Translations under genes and position numbers: made by a program
Shown here: positions 1 through 8,387 of the stretch, piece by piece
Numbering within the stretch: position 1 is the first letter of the stretch
How the letters are laid out: each line of letters opens with the position of its first letter
Notes under the pieces: generated by a model
Told to the model about the DNA's origin: nothing
Databases searched by the model: none
The model's input: only the letters and a program-made list of their open reading frames with translations
Source: Sphingobacteriales bacterium
Lineage (GTDB): Bacteria; Bacteroidota; Bacteroidia; Chitinophagales; UBA2359
DNA: 64,000 bases
Direction: 5' to 3'
Assembly (NCBI GenBank): GCA_016711285.1
Contig: JADJTG010000002.1
Location: forward strand, 124,001 to 188,000

Positions 1-665
1 GCATCAGTGCCGAAAGCGGCGTAAAAACTTTCCGCGATGCGGGTGGTTTGTGGGAAGGACACGATGTAATGGAGGTTGCTTCGCCGCAGGGCTGGCACAA
101 AAATCCGAAATTAGTGCTTGACTTTTATAACCAACGCCGCCGTCAGTTGGCAACCGTGCAGCCCAATGCCGCCCATCATTTTCTCAAAGAAATGGAAAAT
201 TATTTTGAGGTGCAGGTTATTACACAAAATGTAGATGATTTGCACGAGCGCGCCGGCTCTTCCAAAATACTGCATCTGCACGGACAACTGACGCAGGTGC
301 GCAGTACACACAATATCAACGACATTCGCGACATCGGCTACAAAGACCTCAACTGGGGCGATACCTGCGAAAAAGGCTATCAGTTGCGCCCGAATATTGT
401 GTGGTTCGGCGAAATGGTACCCGCTATGGAGTCAGCCGCCCTCATCGCCGAAAACGCCGATATTATGCTCGTCATAGGCACTTCGTTGGTGGTGTATCCT
501 GCCGCTTCGTTGTTGCACTACACACGCCCCAACATACCCAAATACCTCATCAATCCGAATACAGATGATTTCAGCCGCCTCAGAGGCATCACTATGATAG
601 CAGAAGCTGCTACAACAGGTGTTGAGCAATTGCGCCCTTTGTTGATGCAGCACCTGAACGGCTGA
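1..665 (+). CDS. SIR2-family NAD-dependent deacylase (CobB-type), 5' truncated
   Basis: Sirtuin that removes acyl groups from lysines using NAD+, cytoplasmic. The reading frame is already open at base 3 and 220 codons are visible; the first 10-20 residues, with the start of the GAGIS nucleotide-binding motif, lie outside the window. Visible motifs are the ISAESG..TFRDA..LWEGHD block, TQNVDDLH with the adenine/ribose-binding Asn-Asp, the catalytic His in LHLHG, and the GTSLVVYPAA strand. The usual CxxC pairs of the zinc-binding module are missing: the loop after LHLHG has one Cys (GDTCEKGY), so structural zinc is probably not bound. It converges on the next gene with a 33-bp gap. Confidence 0.93.
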   Translation, partial: ISAESGVKTFRDAGGLWEGHDVMEVASPQGWHKNPKLVLDFYNQRRRQLATVQPNAAHHFLKEMENYFEVQVITQNVDDLHERAGSSKILHLHGQLTQVRSTHNINDIRDIGYKDLNWGDTCEKGYQLRPNIVWFGEMVPAMESAALIAENADIMLVIGTSLVVYPAASLLHYTRPNIPKYLINPNTDDFSRLRGITMIAEAATTGVEQLRPLLMQHLNG

Positions 666-698
666 AGTGTATAGTGCGGGAAAAGAATAATTGTATCT

Positions 699-1595
699 TT
701 ATCCTATTCTTACGGAGGTCATACTCAAAGAACCCGCCAATAATTTATCGTTGAACAAAGATAAAGTATCTCCTTTTTGTTGCAAACCCAATACATATAA
801 AAGTGGCAAAAAATGGTCGGGCGAAGGAATTGCCAAATCAAAAGCCTTGCCTTGTCGGGTGTATTGTATCAATGGCGTATAGTCGCCGCCCAATAAGCTG
901 TTGTTTATCAAAGTGCGTGCTTCTATCGCCCAGTCATAGCCGTAATTATCTTTATGAAAATTTTGAAAATCTACCAAACGCAGGTTGTGTATGATATTTC
1001 CGCTTCCGATAATCAAAACGCCTTTGTGACGCAAAATTTGCAGTTGTTTTGCCAGTTCATAATGATAGGCGGCATCTTTGGTATAATCAATGCTCAACTG
1101 TATAACGGGAATGTCGGCATTGGGATACAAATGTTTGATAACCGACCACGCCCCGTGGTCTAAGCCCCAGGCGGTATCTGCTTCTACTTTTGTTGTTGTT
1201 TGCAATAGCTGTCGGGTTTCTTCCGCTAAGGCAGGCGAGCCTTTCGCCGGATATTGCACTTCATACAGACTCTTAGGAAAACCGTAAAAATCGTAAATAG
1301 TACGCGGATTTTCCATCGCTGTTACTTTTGTGCCTTCGGTGAACCAATGTGCCGATATGCACAAAATAGCGCGCGGGTGCGGCAATGTGGCGGCTATTTT
1401 TTTGAAACCCTGTACAAATTCATTGTCTTCAATGGCATTCATTGGGCTGCCATGTCCCAAAAACAAAAGCGGCATTTTTTCGGTATTGCTCCAAGTGTTG
1501 CCGATACGCTCCAATTCACTCAATTCGTGTGTCAATAAAAAAGGACTAATTGCCATAAATTTTAAAAAATGGGTTCTTTTCATCTTCAACCTCAT
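699..1595 (-). CDS. DODA-type extradiol aromatic ring-opening dioxygenase (YgiD-like)
   Basis: Member of the class III extradiol dioxygenase / 4,5-DOPA dioxygenase family that includes E. coli YgiD, 298 aa. The catalytic core starts at about residue 41 with MPLLFLGHGSPMNAI; the metal-binding histidines are in LGHGSP, ISAHWF and LDHGAW. About 40 residues precede the core, including a short hydrophobic stretch (FLKFMAISPFLL), which suggests export or membrane association. An alternative ATG lies four codons inside (1583). The physiological substrate cannot be read from sequence. The gene stands alone, convergent with the sirtuin and divergent from the isochorismate synthase. Confidence 0.88.
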   Translation of the reverse strand: MRLKMKRTHFLKFMAISPFLLTHELSELERIGNTWSNTEKMPLLFLGHGSPMNAIEDNEFVQGFKKIAATLPHPRAILCISAHWFTEGTKVTAMENPRTIYDFYGFPKSLYEVQYPAKGSPALAEETRQLLQTTTKVEADTAWGLDHGAWSVIKHLYPNADIPVIQLSIDYTKDAAYHYELAKQLQILRHKGVLIIGSGNIIHNLRLVDFQNFHKDNYGYDWAIEARTLINNSLLGGDYTPLIQYTRQGKAFDLAIPSPDHFLPLLYVLGLQQKGDTLSLFNDKLLAGSLSMTSVRIG

Positions 1596-1811
1596 TTATA
1601 CTTTATTTTATAAAAGGCGGAATGTATATTATATTCCCAAACAACATTTTTGAAAGAAAATAGTTTTTTTCATAAAAATTCCGAATTTTACTCGCCGTTT
1701 TATTTTTTTCATTCATTGAGCCGATCATTCGGTTTTATCGCTCAAATCGCATATTTTTCTGTTTTTTTAAAAAAAATAAATTATAACTTTTATCTATTAT
1801 CCGCACTCTAT

Positions 1812-2918
1812 ATGCAGCCTGAATCCATCGCTATTTTACGGCAGCTATTACAAAAATGTCGTGTGCGCAATGCCGCCTTTATATTGTATCGTTTGCCACA
1901 GCAGATGTACAGCCGCCTCATCATCGGCACTGCCGAAATATGGGAGCAGCACCGCCGCGAAGCGTATCCCGAAGAGGGTTTTGTAATGGCGGCTTTTCAG
2001 GCGAGCACCACTTGTCCGAATGTTTTTGTGCGGGCAACAACGAGCCTGCCGCAAGCCGATGAAGCCGCTTATCTTGTAAATATAACAGTGCCTGAAGGTT
2101 CAGCCTGTCCACCCTCTTTTTTGAATAATGACCTGTATGCAGCAGCCACCGAAGATTTTGAACAATTGGTCAATGATTTTCAGGCGGCTTTTACACAAGG
2201 AACGGCACAAAAAGTAGTGGCTTCGCGCATTAAAAAAGTTGCCAAACCCGACACCTTTGATGAAATTGATTTTTTTGCCTGTATCTGTTCACAATATCCC
2301 ACCGCTTTTGCGTATTGCGCTTATACCCCATTTACCGGAACATGGATAGGTGCAAGCCCCGAAACGTTAGTACATATTCAAGAAAAAACACTTGAAACAA
2401 TGGCATTGGCAGGCACACAAAAATGGGACGGCAGCACCGCTTTGAACGATATACAATGGGGTGATAAAGAGCGCGAAGAACAGACTTTGGTGGGTGATTT
2501 TATCGAAGATATTTTTAGAGAAACGCACTGTGTTTTTGAAAAAAAATCTTTACAAACAAGCCGCGCCGGTACTTTATTGCATTTAAAAACGCAGTATTGT
2601 GCTACTTTGCCTGCCGCACTCAATTATTGGAAATTAATAGAAAAACTACACCCCACACCAGCAGTAGCAGGATTGCCGCAATCGGCAGCTTTGCAACTCA
2701 TTCGCCGCCACGAAAAGTACGAAAGAATGTATTATTGCGGCTATATAGGTGAGGTCAAAAAAAACGAAGCGCATTTATTTGTTAATCTGCGCTGTATGCG
2801 TGTGTTGGATCAAGAACTGGCTCTTTTTGTAGGGGCAGGTATCACCGCCGGCAGCGATGCCCAAGCCGAATGGCGCGAAACCGAATGGAAAGCAGATACT
2901 TTGTTGAAGTATGTGTAA
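1812..2918 (+). CDS. menF: Isochorismate synthase (chorismate-binding enzyme)
   Basis: Converts chorismate to isochorismate, the entry step to menaquinone (or a siderophore). 368 aa with the C-terminal chorismate-binding fold: TWIGASPETLV, MALAGTQ, the WGDKEREEQTLV helix, AGTLLHLKT, and the terminal VGAGITAGSDAQAEWRETE block containing the Mg-binding glutamates. The frame is open back to 1650, but the extra N-terminal 54 residues are low-complexity and Phe-rich from AT-rich DNA, so I take the ATG at 1812 (MQPESIAIL). No other men gene is nearby; the menaquinone role is inferred from the family and from Bacteroidota relying on menaquinone. Confidence 0.88.
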   Translation: MQPESIAILRQLLQKCRVRNAAFILYRLPQQMYSRLIIGTAEIWEQHRREAYPEEGFVMAAFQASTTCPNVFVRATTSLPQADEAAYLVNITVPEGSACPPSFLNNDLYAAATEDFEQLVNDFQAAFTQGTAQKVVASRIKKVAKPDTFDEIDFFACICSQYPTAFAYCAYTPFTGTWIGASPETLVHIQEKTLETMALAGTQKWDGSTALNDIQWGDKEREEQTLVGDFIEDIFRETHCVFEKKSLQTSRAGTLLHLKTQYCATLPAALNYWKLIEKLHPTPAVAGLPQSAALQLIRRHEKYERMYYCGYIGEVKKNEAHLFVNLRCMRVLDQELALFVGAGITAGSDAQAEWRETEWKADTLLKYV

Positions 2919-2958
2919 CTGCGTTTTTGTTCGTAAAAAAAGTGCGGTAAAAATCAGT

Positions 2959-2988
2959 AAAGAGGAACTTGCAAAAAAGCCCCTCTTT
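2959..2988. terminator. Hairpin between convergent menF and ilvC
   Basis: A 7-bp perfect stem (AAAGAGG at 2959-2965 with CCTCTTT at 2982-2988) in the 111-bp gap between the convergent genes. It has A/T-rich flanks but no clean U tract. It could serve both strands. Confidence 0.4.
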
Positions 2989-3029
2989 GCCAATAAAAAA
3001 ATTGTCATTTAATAAAAAATAATACTTCA

Positions 3030-4073
3030 TTAACCTTTCGGGCGCAATTTGCGCACTTCGGCACCGGTTTGCCACAGTTCCGACTGACGTATTTCTTTGA
3101 GTTCCTCCTCCAAACGCTCGCGATAATCAGCTTTGCTGCCTTCGGCTATTACACGCGCCGCTTCTTTGCCGCTCGCCACACTGTCGTAGAGTTCTTCAAA
3201 CAGCGGAGTGGTTGCCTCCCGAAATCTTCCTTTCCAGTCCAATGCGCCGCGCTGTGCCGTCACCGAAGTATTGGCATACATCCAATCCATACCATTTTCC
3301 GCTACCAAAGGCATCAGGCTTTGTGTGAGTTCTTCCACCGTTTCATTGAAAGCCTCCGAAGGCGAATGTCCTTTGGCACGCAGCACATTGTATTGCGCCT
3401 CAAACAAACCTGCCAGCGCACCCATCAAAATACCGCGCTCGCCCGTGAGGTCAGAATATACTTCTTTTCTAAAATCGGTTTCAAACAAATAGCCCGAACC
3501 AATACCAATGCCCAATGCCAGTACTTTTTCGCGGGCATTGCCACTGTAATCCTGATAAATGGCGTAGCTGGAATTTAAACCTTCGCCCTTTACAAAAAGA
3601 CGGCGCAATGAAGTACCCGAACCTTTGGGTGCTACCAATACCACATCAATATCGGCAGGCGGCACAATGCCCGTTTGTTCGTTGAAAGTGATACCGAAAC
3701 CGTGAGAAAAATAGAGTGTTTTTCCGGCGTTGAGCTGTTTTTTTACGGTTTCCCACGAAGCAATTTGTCCGGCATCGGAAAGCAGATATTGAATGATAGT
3801 AGCGCGGCGGCAGGCTTCTTCTACTTCAAAAAGTGTCTCACCTTCTACCCAGCCGTCAGCAAGTGCTTTTGCCCAGCTGTTGCCACCTTTGCGCTGCCCC
3901 ACAATCACCCGAAAACCATTGTCGCGCAGGTTCATCGCTTGCCCGGGACCTTGCACACCATAACCGATAATGGCAATGCACTCATTTTGTAAGGTTGCCA
4001 ATGCTTTTGACAACGGAAATTCTTCACGCGTAACGACATTTTCTAAAACGCCGCCAAAATTGATTTGTGCCAT
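3030..4073 (-). CDS. ilvC: Ketol-acid reductoisomerase (NADP+)
   Basis: Second step of Ile/Val synthesis: isomerises and reduces 2-acetolactate or 2-aceto-2-hydroxybutyrate. 347 aa, the usual Bacteroidota length. N-terminal Rossmann fold with GYGVQGPGQA and VGQRKGG; the catalytic His in YFSHGFGITF; VAPKGSGTSLRRLF; the C-terminal knotted helical domain with DLTGERG.LMGA, EAFNETVEELTQSLMPL and WMYANTS. It is separated by about 20 kb from the other ilv genes of the window (24-29 kb) and is downstream of the OmpH-like gene on the same strand, with a terminator between them. Confidence 0.97.
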   Translation of the reverse strand: MAQINFGGVLENVVTREEFPLSKALATLQNECIAIIGYGVQGPGQAMNLRDNGFRVIVGQRKGGNSWAKALADGWVEGETLFEVEEACRRATIIQYLLSDAGQIASWETVKKQLNAGKTLYFSHGFGITFNEQTGIVPPADIDVVLVAPKGSGTSLRRLFVKGEGLNSSYAIYQDYSGNAREKVLALGIGIGSGYLFETDFRKEVYSDLTGERGILMGALAGLFEAQYNVLRAKGHSPSEAFNETVEELTQSLMPLVAENGMDWMYANTSVTAQRGALDWKGRFREATTPLFEELYDSVASGKEAARVIAEGSKADYRERLEEELKEIRQSELWQTGAEVRKLRPKG

Positions 4074-4109
4074 AATTTTATTTTATACTGATTGATGTTT
4101 TTTTTATGT

Positions 4110-4147
4110 AAAAAAAAGCAGCCAACAAATTATATTTTATCGGCTGC
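4110..4147 (-). terminator. Rho-independent terminator of the OmpH-like gene
   Basis: Read on the minus strand, GCAGCC (4147-4142) pairs with GGCTGC (4123-4118) across an AT-rich loop and is followed by eight T (4117-4110). It sits just past the stop at 4196 and upstream of ilvC, so it should separate the two transcripts. Confidence 0.75.
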
Positions 4148-4195
4148 CTTCGCGGTTTTTTTGTGTTGGTGTGGAGCAAAAAAAGAAGAGTGTTT

Positions 4196-4846
4196 TTATT
4201 TCAAACCCAATTCTGCTTTTACCAAAGGCATTACATTGAGCGTAGTATCGGCATAGAGCAAAGCGGGAGCATCATAAATAAATATGTAGCCGTTTTTTTC
4301 GCCCACTCTTTTGATAGCTTTATTGGCTTTATCCAAAATCGGCGCATACAAACGCTCTTTTTCTTTCAAAAAATCGTTTTGCGAGTTGCCTTGCATTTGC
4401 TGCAATCGCTGCTCTATTTCGGCGAGTTCTTTCATTTTTGCCTCTTGCTGCACCGGAGTCATATCGCCGGCTTTTTCCTGTGCATCTTTCAGTTTATTCT
4501 GATAATCTAAAAAAGCCGTTTGCAAAGCTCCCTCGCTTTGGCGGGCGAAGGTTTCGAGTTTTTTGTCGGCGGCTTTTACGTCGGGCATCAGCGACAACAA
4601 TTCCATAGAGTTGATATAGCCGTATTTGACACCGGCAGGCGGTGGCACAGAGGCAGCGGTCGTCTCCGAAGTGGAAGCAGGCGTTGTTTCTGCAACTGTG
4701 CTTTCGGCAGCAGGTTCGATAGTATGAGTACTGTCGGCAACAGTGGTATCAGTGTCGCTTTTTGTATCTTTTTGTTTGCAGGCAACAGTGGCAAGCATCA
4801 TACAGCACAGCAACAATAGCCCGTTTTTAGAAAAAAATGTTTGCAT
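4196..4846 (-). CDS. OmpH/Skp-family periplasmic chaperone-like lipoprotein
   Basis: 216 aa. A lipoprotein signal peptide ends in the lipobox TVAC (Cys at about residue 23). Then come a Thr/Ser/Glu/Ala-rich linker (about 25-70) and an OmpH-type domain starting KYGYINSMELLSLMPDVKAADKKLE, with the long charged coiled-coil hairpin DAQEKAGDMTPVQQEAKMKELAEIEQRLQQMQ and the closing strand YIFIYDAPALLYAD. Skp-like proteins hold unfolded outer-membrane proteins; here the lipid anchor would tether it to a membrane. A good TAnnTTTG box lies 24 bp upstream of the start. Confidence 0.88.
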   Translation of the reverse strand: MQTFFSKNGLLLLCCMMLATVACKQKDTKSDTDTTVADSTHTIEPAAESTVAETTPASTSETTAASVPPPAGVKYGYINSMELLSLMPDVKAADKKLETFARQSEGALQTAFLDYQNKLKDAQEKAGDMTPVQQEAKMKELAEIEQRLQQMQGNSQNDFLKEKERLYAPILDKANKAIKRVGEKNGYIFIYDAPALLYADTTLNVMPLVKAELGLK

Positions 4847-4869
4847 TGAAAAAATTGATAAAATTTCGG

Positions 4870-4877
4870 CAAAGATA
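4870..4877 (-). promoter_or_regulatory. -7 promoter box of the OmpH-like gene
   Basis: TATCTTTG on the minus strand matches the Bacteroidota -7 consensus TAnnTTTG exactly, 24 bp before the ATG. No convincing -33 TTG was seen at the usual spacing. The remaining bases to about 5340 are AT-rich and hold no gene I can support. Confidence 0.55.
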
Positions 4878-5340
4878 CGCTAAATTGGATATTGACAAGG
4901 TGAAACTTTGTATAAAAAACAAAATAGAGTCTGTTTTTATATAAAAAAACAAGACTCTATTTAACTCGTTGATAAATGTACAAAACGAGTAAGAAAGAAG
5001 AAGTAGGTTTTGAAGAAAACTAACTGAGCCTTTAAATGTCCCGTTATGAGTTCTGCTTCAAAATTAGCTTCAACTTTGCTTGTAACAAAATACATTTTTT
5101 TTAAATTAAAATATATAATAACATATAAAATAACATCATTAACAAGCATTACTTGTTGATAATCAATACATTATAATCAATAATTAATTACAAAATATTT
5201 GTTTTTTCATTGTATTTTTTGCAAAAAAACTGAACACAAGCGCGTAAATTAAACTGTGCTAAAGTCAAATTTTGATATTGATAATCAGAAAGTTAAAAAA
5301 ATTGACACTGTTTATTTTACAGACTGGTGCCTGCCTGCAT

Positions 5341-5796
5341 CGTCCTCCCTTCAACCCTCGCCGTCCTCCCTTTGACCTGCAATTTGCTCCCTTTGACCCT
5401 CGGCATTGTGGGTGCAGACCTGCAATTTGCTCCCCTCTACCTCCAACGTCCTCCCTTTGACCTGCAATTTGCTCCCTTTGACCCTCGGCATTGTGGGTGC
5501 ATACCTGCAATTTGCTCCCCTCTACCTCCAACGTCCTCCCTCTGACCTGCAATTTCCTCCTCCTTACCCTCGGCATTGGGGGTGCAGACCTGCAATTTGC
5601 TCCCCTCTACCTCCAACGTCCTCCCTCTGACCTGCAATTTGCTCCCTTTGACCCTCGGCATTGTGGGTGCATACCTGCAATTTGCTCCTATCTACCTCCA
5701 ACGTCCTCCCTTTGACCTGCAAATTGCTCCCTCTGACCCTCGCCGTTGGGGGTGCGTACCTGCAATTTGCTCCTATCTACCTGCAAATTGCTCCCT
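5341..5796. repeat. Tandem array: five 85-bp units plus partial ends
   Basis: Five units of exactly 85 bp begin with CGTCCTCCC at 5362, 5447, 5532, 5617 and 5702, with partial copies at both ends (5341-5358 and 5787-5796). Units differ by scattered substitutions only. Each unit contains the core ACCTGCAATTTGCTCC twice, so the array is a nested repeat, strongly strand-asymmetric (C/T-rich on plus). Several frames on both strands stay open through it, but 85 is not a multiple of 3, so each frame changes at every unit and no single peptide is repeated: it is not coding. There are no unique spacers, so it is not a CRISPR array. A related fragment recurs at 9918-9975. Confidence 0.93.
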
Positions 5797-5861
5797 TTTT
5801 AATTTTCAATTTTTAAAATTAATTCCCGACTCACACAATACAATGCAGTTAATCACGTTTA

Positions 5862-5869
5862 TACTTTTG
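5862..5869 (+). promoter_or_regulatory. -7 promoter box of the 166-aa gene
   Basis: TACTTTTG fits TAnnTTTG and lies 51 bp before the ATG at 5920. No clear -33 element was found. Confidence 0.4.
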
Positions 5870-5919
5870 CAACCGAATTGGTTGCCTTGTAACCACTTCT
5901 TAAAATTTTTATTTGTTGT

Positions 5920-6420
5920 ATGGCACAACATAATCAGATTTCGGCTTCGCTGAATGCTGCCGACCTGACGGAACTGCTCAAAGCCGTAGCAGTTATCAAA
6001 GAAAAACTGCCCTTCTTGGTGAACCTCACCCCCGAAGAGCGACAGTCTTATGCGCGTATGGGCGATAAATCGCTGGCTTTTGTTGAAAAATCTTTGGACT
6101 ATGCCAAAGAAAATCCGCAATTGCTGCCGCCTTTTTTGAACGTGACGGAGTTTGAAAAAGACATGCTCCTCGTAAATGATTTGCGGCGTTTGCTGCGCCC
6201 GCTCACGGCAATTGTGGAAAGTATAGACGATACCGTGATGCTGGCGGGCAGCGAAAGCTATTCGGCGGCTCTGATTTTTTATCAGGCGGTGAAGATGGCG
6301 AAAATGATGAACATCGCAGGTACAGACAGCATTTACGAAGATTTGGCGAAGCGTTTTTCGGGTAGAGGTCTCAACGAAGAGGCTCCCGCACCGCCGCCAA
6401 CCGAAGAGCCGGAGGTATAG
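5920..6420 (+). CDS. Conserved Bacteroidota hypothetical protein
   Basis: 166 aa, soluble, mostly helical, no signal peptide. Recognisable features are LPFLVNLTPEERQSYARMGDKSLAFVEK in the N-terminal half, a central LVNDLRRLLRPLTAIVESIDDTVMLAGSE helix pair, and an acidic Pro/Glu tail (from about residue 154). I know similar proteins from Bacteroidota genomes, but none with a function. Codon use resembles the chromosome, unlike the AT-rich restriction genes that follow, so it is probably not part of that cassette although it lies between the two repeat copies. A strong terminator follows directly. Confidence 0.82.
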   Translation: MAQHNQISASLNAADLTELLKAVAVIKEKLPFLVNLTPEERQSYARMGDKSLAFVEKSLDYAKENPQLLPPFLNVTEFEKDMLLVNDLRRLLRPLTAIVESIDDTVMLAGSESYSAALIFYQAVKMAKMMNIAGTDSIYEDLAKRFSGRGLNEEAPAPPPTEEPEV

Positions 6421-6433
6421 GCTTTATGTTGAA

Positions 6434-6467
6434 CTACCGACATCTCAAAGGTGTCGGTAGTTTTTTT
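6434..6467 (+). terminator. Rho-independent terminator
   Basis: Perfect 9-bp stem CTACCGACA / TGTCGGTAG with a 9-nt loop followed by seven T (6461-6467), 13 bp after the stop of the 166-aa gene. It separates that gene from the restriction-modification cassette. Confidence 0.88.
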
Positions 6468-6514
6468 GTTGTATAATACTATATTATTTATAATAGTAAG
6501 TACAGGAAAAATTA

Positions 6515-6522
6515 TAAATTTG
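6515..6522 (+). promoter_or_regulatory. -7 promoter box of the restriction-modification cassette
   Basis: TAAATTTG matches TAnnTTTG. Transcription would begin close to base 6528, so the in-frame TTG at 6527 would have no leader and the ATG at 6551 is the better start for the next gene. Confidence 0.5.
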
Positions 6523-6550
6523 GGCTTTGAAAAAAGCAGATACTTCTAAA

Positions 6551-8385
6551 ATGACTTTCACAGAAGCAAAACACGAGTTTGACACTAAATACGGAACGGC
6601 AACAGAATATGACTGTTTCCTAACCGAACATTTGACATTTGGACGTAAGACCAACTTCAAAAAGAAGAACGGAACAAAAAACGAGCAATATTACAAGTGG
6701 CAGTTTTTATATGCTATCATTCAATCAGGACTTTTTACAAAAGACTACATTGGTACAGAAGTACACTTTCCAAAAGGGAACAAATCTTCTGCACCATTAA
6801 AATTGGACGGAGCAATCTTTGATGACATTACTTGGTTTGATAAGTATAAAGATTACCACGAAAACGGAAATAATGAAAGTTTGGAATGGTTACGAGAACA
6901 TTTAATAGTTTCGTTAGAGTTCAAAAAAGAAGACAACAAAAATGTTGCTGATGTTTGGGACAAACAACTCAAAGCATATCTAAACGAAAGTAGAAGACCG
7001 TTTTGTTTAGCTGTTTTATATGATACAGAAAGACTTTATTTATTCCGTAAACACAACAATAAATTTTTACGTTATAGCGAAGAATTTAACACAAAAGGTG
7101 AAGAAAGTAAAAGCAAAGAATTGGCTTTACATTTGCCCGACCCATACATAAATATTCCAAGTTTTGATGATGTTTTAGAATGGACAGAAGCCAAAACTAT
7201 TGACCGTTCCAAACGTGGAATAAAGGAATTAGATATTATTTCAGGAGTTCATTCAACGCAAATTAATGATGCAATGAGTAGCATTTTGCGAACAATGGAC
7301 AAAGTGGGAATGGTAAACCAAAAGGGATTTGAGATTTTAATTCAAATTCTTTCTTTAAAAATCTATGATGAAAAAAGAAACGAAAAAACGGCAAGCCGTT
7401 TTCTCGATTTTTACATTACAGATGAAGAAAGAAATTTTAAATCTCTTGCAGACAAACCATTACAAGAATTTATCAAAAGAAATAACGATTTAAGAGACGA
7501 AGCGTCAGGAACATATTATCGTATTTTAAAGGACAATCCCTTAAACTCAAAAAATGAAAATCATATAAAAGTCCTTATTGAAGTTGTGTATCAATTTCAA
7601 GATTACTCATTTGTGCGTTCCCACAAAACCGACCTTTACCAATTAGTATTTTACAAGTTTGCAACACCATTTTCTAAAGATGCAAATGCACAATTTGTAA
7701 CGCCTTTGCCTTTAATTGATTTTTTAGTAAGCATTGTAAACCCGAGAAATGGCGAAACAGTAATTGATCCAACTGTAGGTATTGCTGACTTCCTTTCTGT
7801 TTCTTATGTAAACTCAAATAGCAAGTTAGACGACAACAATATTTTCGGAATGCCGAAGGCAAAAAGAAAAAAGCCGAAAAACAAGCCAGCAAAATAGATT
7901 TAGGAATTGTTTTTCTTGAAAATGCGTACCGCATTTTGAAAGAAAACGGAAGAATGGGAATTGTAATTTCTAATTCTATTGCAAGTATTGACAGCCACAA
8001 AATTGCAAGAAAATGGCTGATGGATAAAATGCGTATTGTTGCCATTTTTGACTTGCCAGCCAATGTATTTGCTGAAACAGGCGTAAATACTTCAATCATT
8101 GTTGCATACAAACCCAACGAAAAAGAACTAACAAAATTAAAAGCACAGAATTATGAAGTGTATTTTAAAGGTATTGAAAGAGTTGGTTACGAAGTAAAAA
8201 CAAGTAAGAGAGTAAAATTCTTCTCACCAAATTATAAAATTAATTACGAAAACTTTGAGATAGAAATTGACAACGAAGGTCGTGCTTTGCTTGATGAAGA
8301 ATTTACAGAAACTATTTCTGATTTTAAGAAATGGTGTTTGAATCAAGAAAAATCATTACAGGACATTTTTATAAAAATAAAGTAA
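6551..8385 (+). pseudogene. Bifunctional nuclease-N6-adenine methyltransferase, internally deleted
   Basis: Remnant of a restriction-modification protein with nuclease and methylase on one chain. Part 1 (6551-7897) carries a PD-(D/E)xK-type nuclease signature (LKLDGAIFDD, then SLEFKKED about 35 residues later, then WDKQLKAYL), a helical region, and the methyltransferase start: FVTPLPLIDFL (motif X region) and VIDPTVGIADFL (SAM-binding motif I). Just after NNIFGM the frame ends in a basic tail and a stop. Part 2 continues from about 7852 in another frame (IDLGIVFLENAYRILKENGR..., then FDLPANVFAETGVNTSII). The catalytic NPPF-type motif IV and roughly a hundred residues expected between motif I and part 2 occur in no frame, so this is a deletion, not a simple indel. 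Methylation and probably restriction are lost. Base composition is clearly more AT-rich than the flanks. Confidence 0.85.
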
Positions 8386-8387
8386 TT

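Noticed and set aside
3069..3578. Plus-strand 169-aa frame over ilvC
   Set aside because: Antisense of ilvC, no motif, no ribosome-binding or promoter support.
5341..5796. CRISPR array
   Set aside because: Units are contiguous with no unique spacers, 85 bp is too long for a CRISPR repeat, and no cas genes are present.
5265..5953. Overlapping long open frames on both strands through the 85-bp array
   Set aside because: 85 is not divisible by 3, so the frame changes with each unit; there is no start, no repeated peptide and no homologue I recognise. Openness follows from the lack of stops in the unit.
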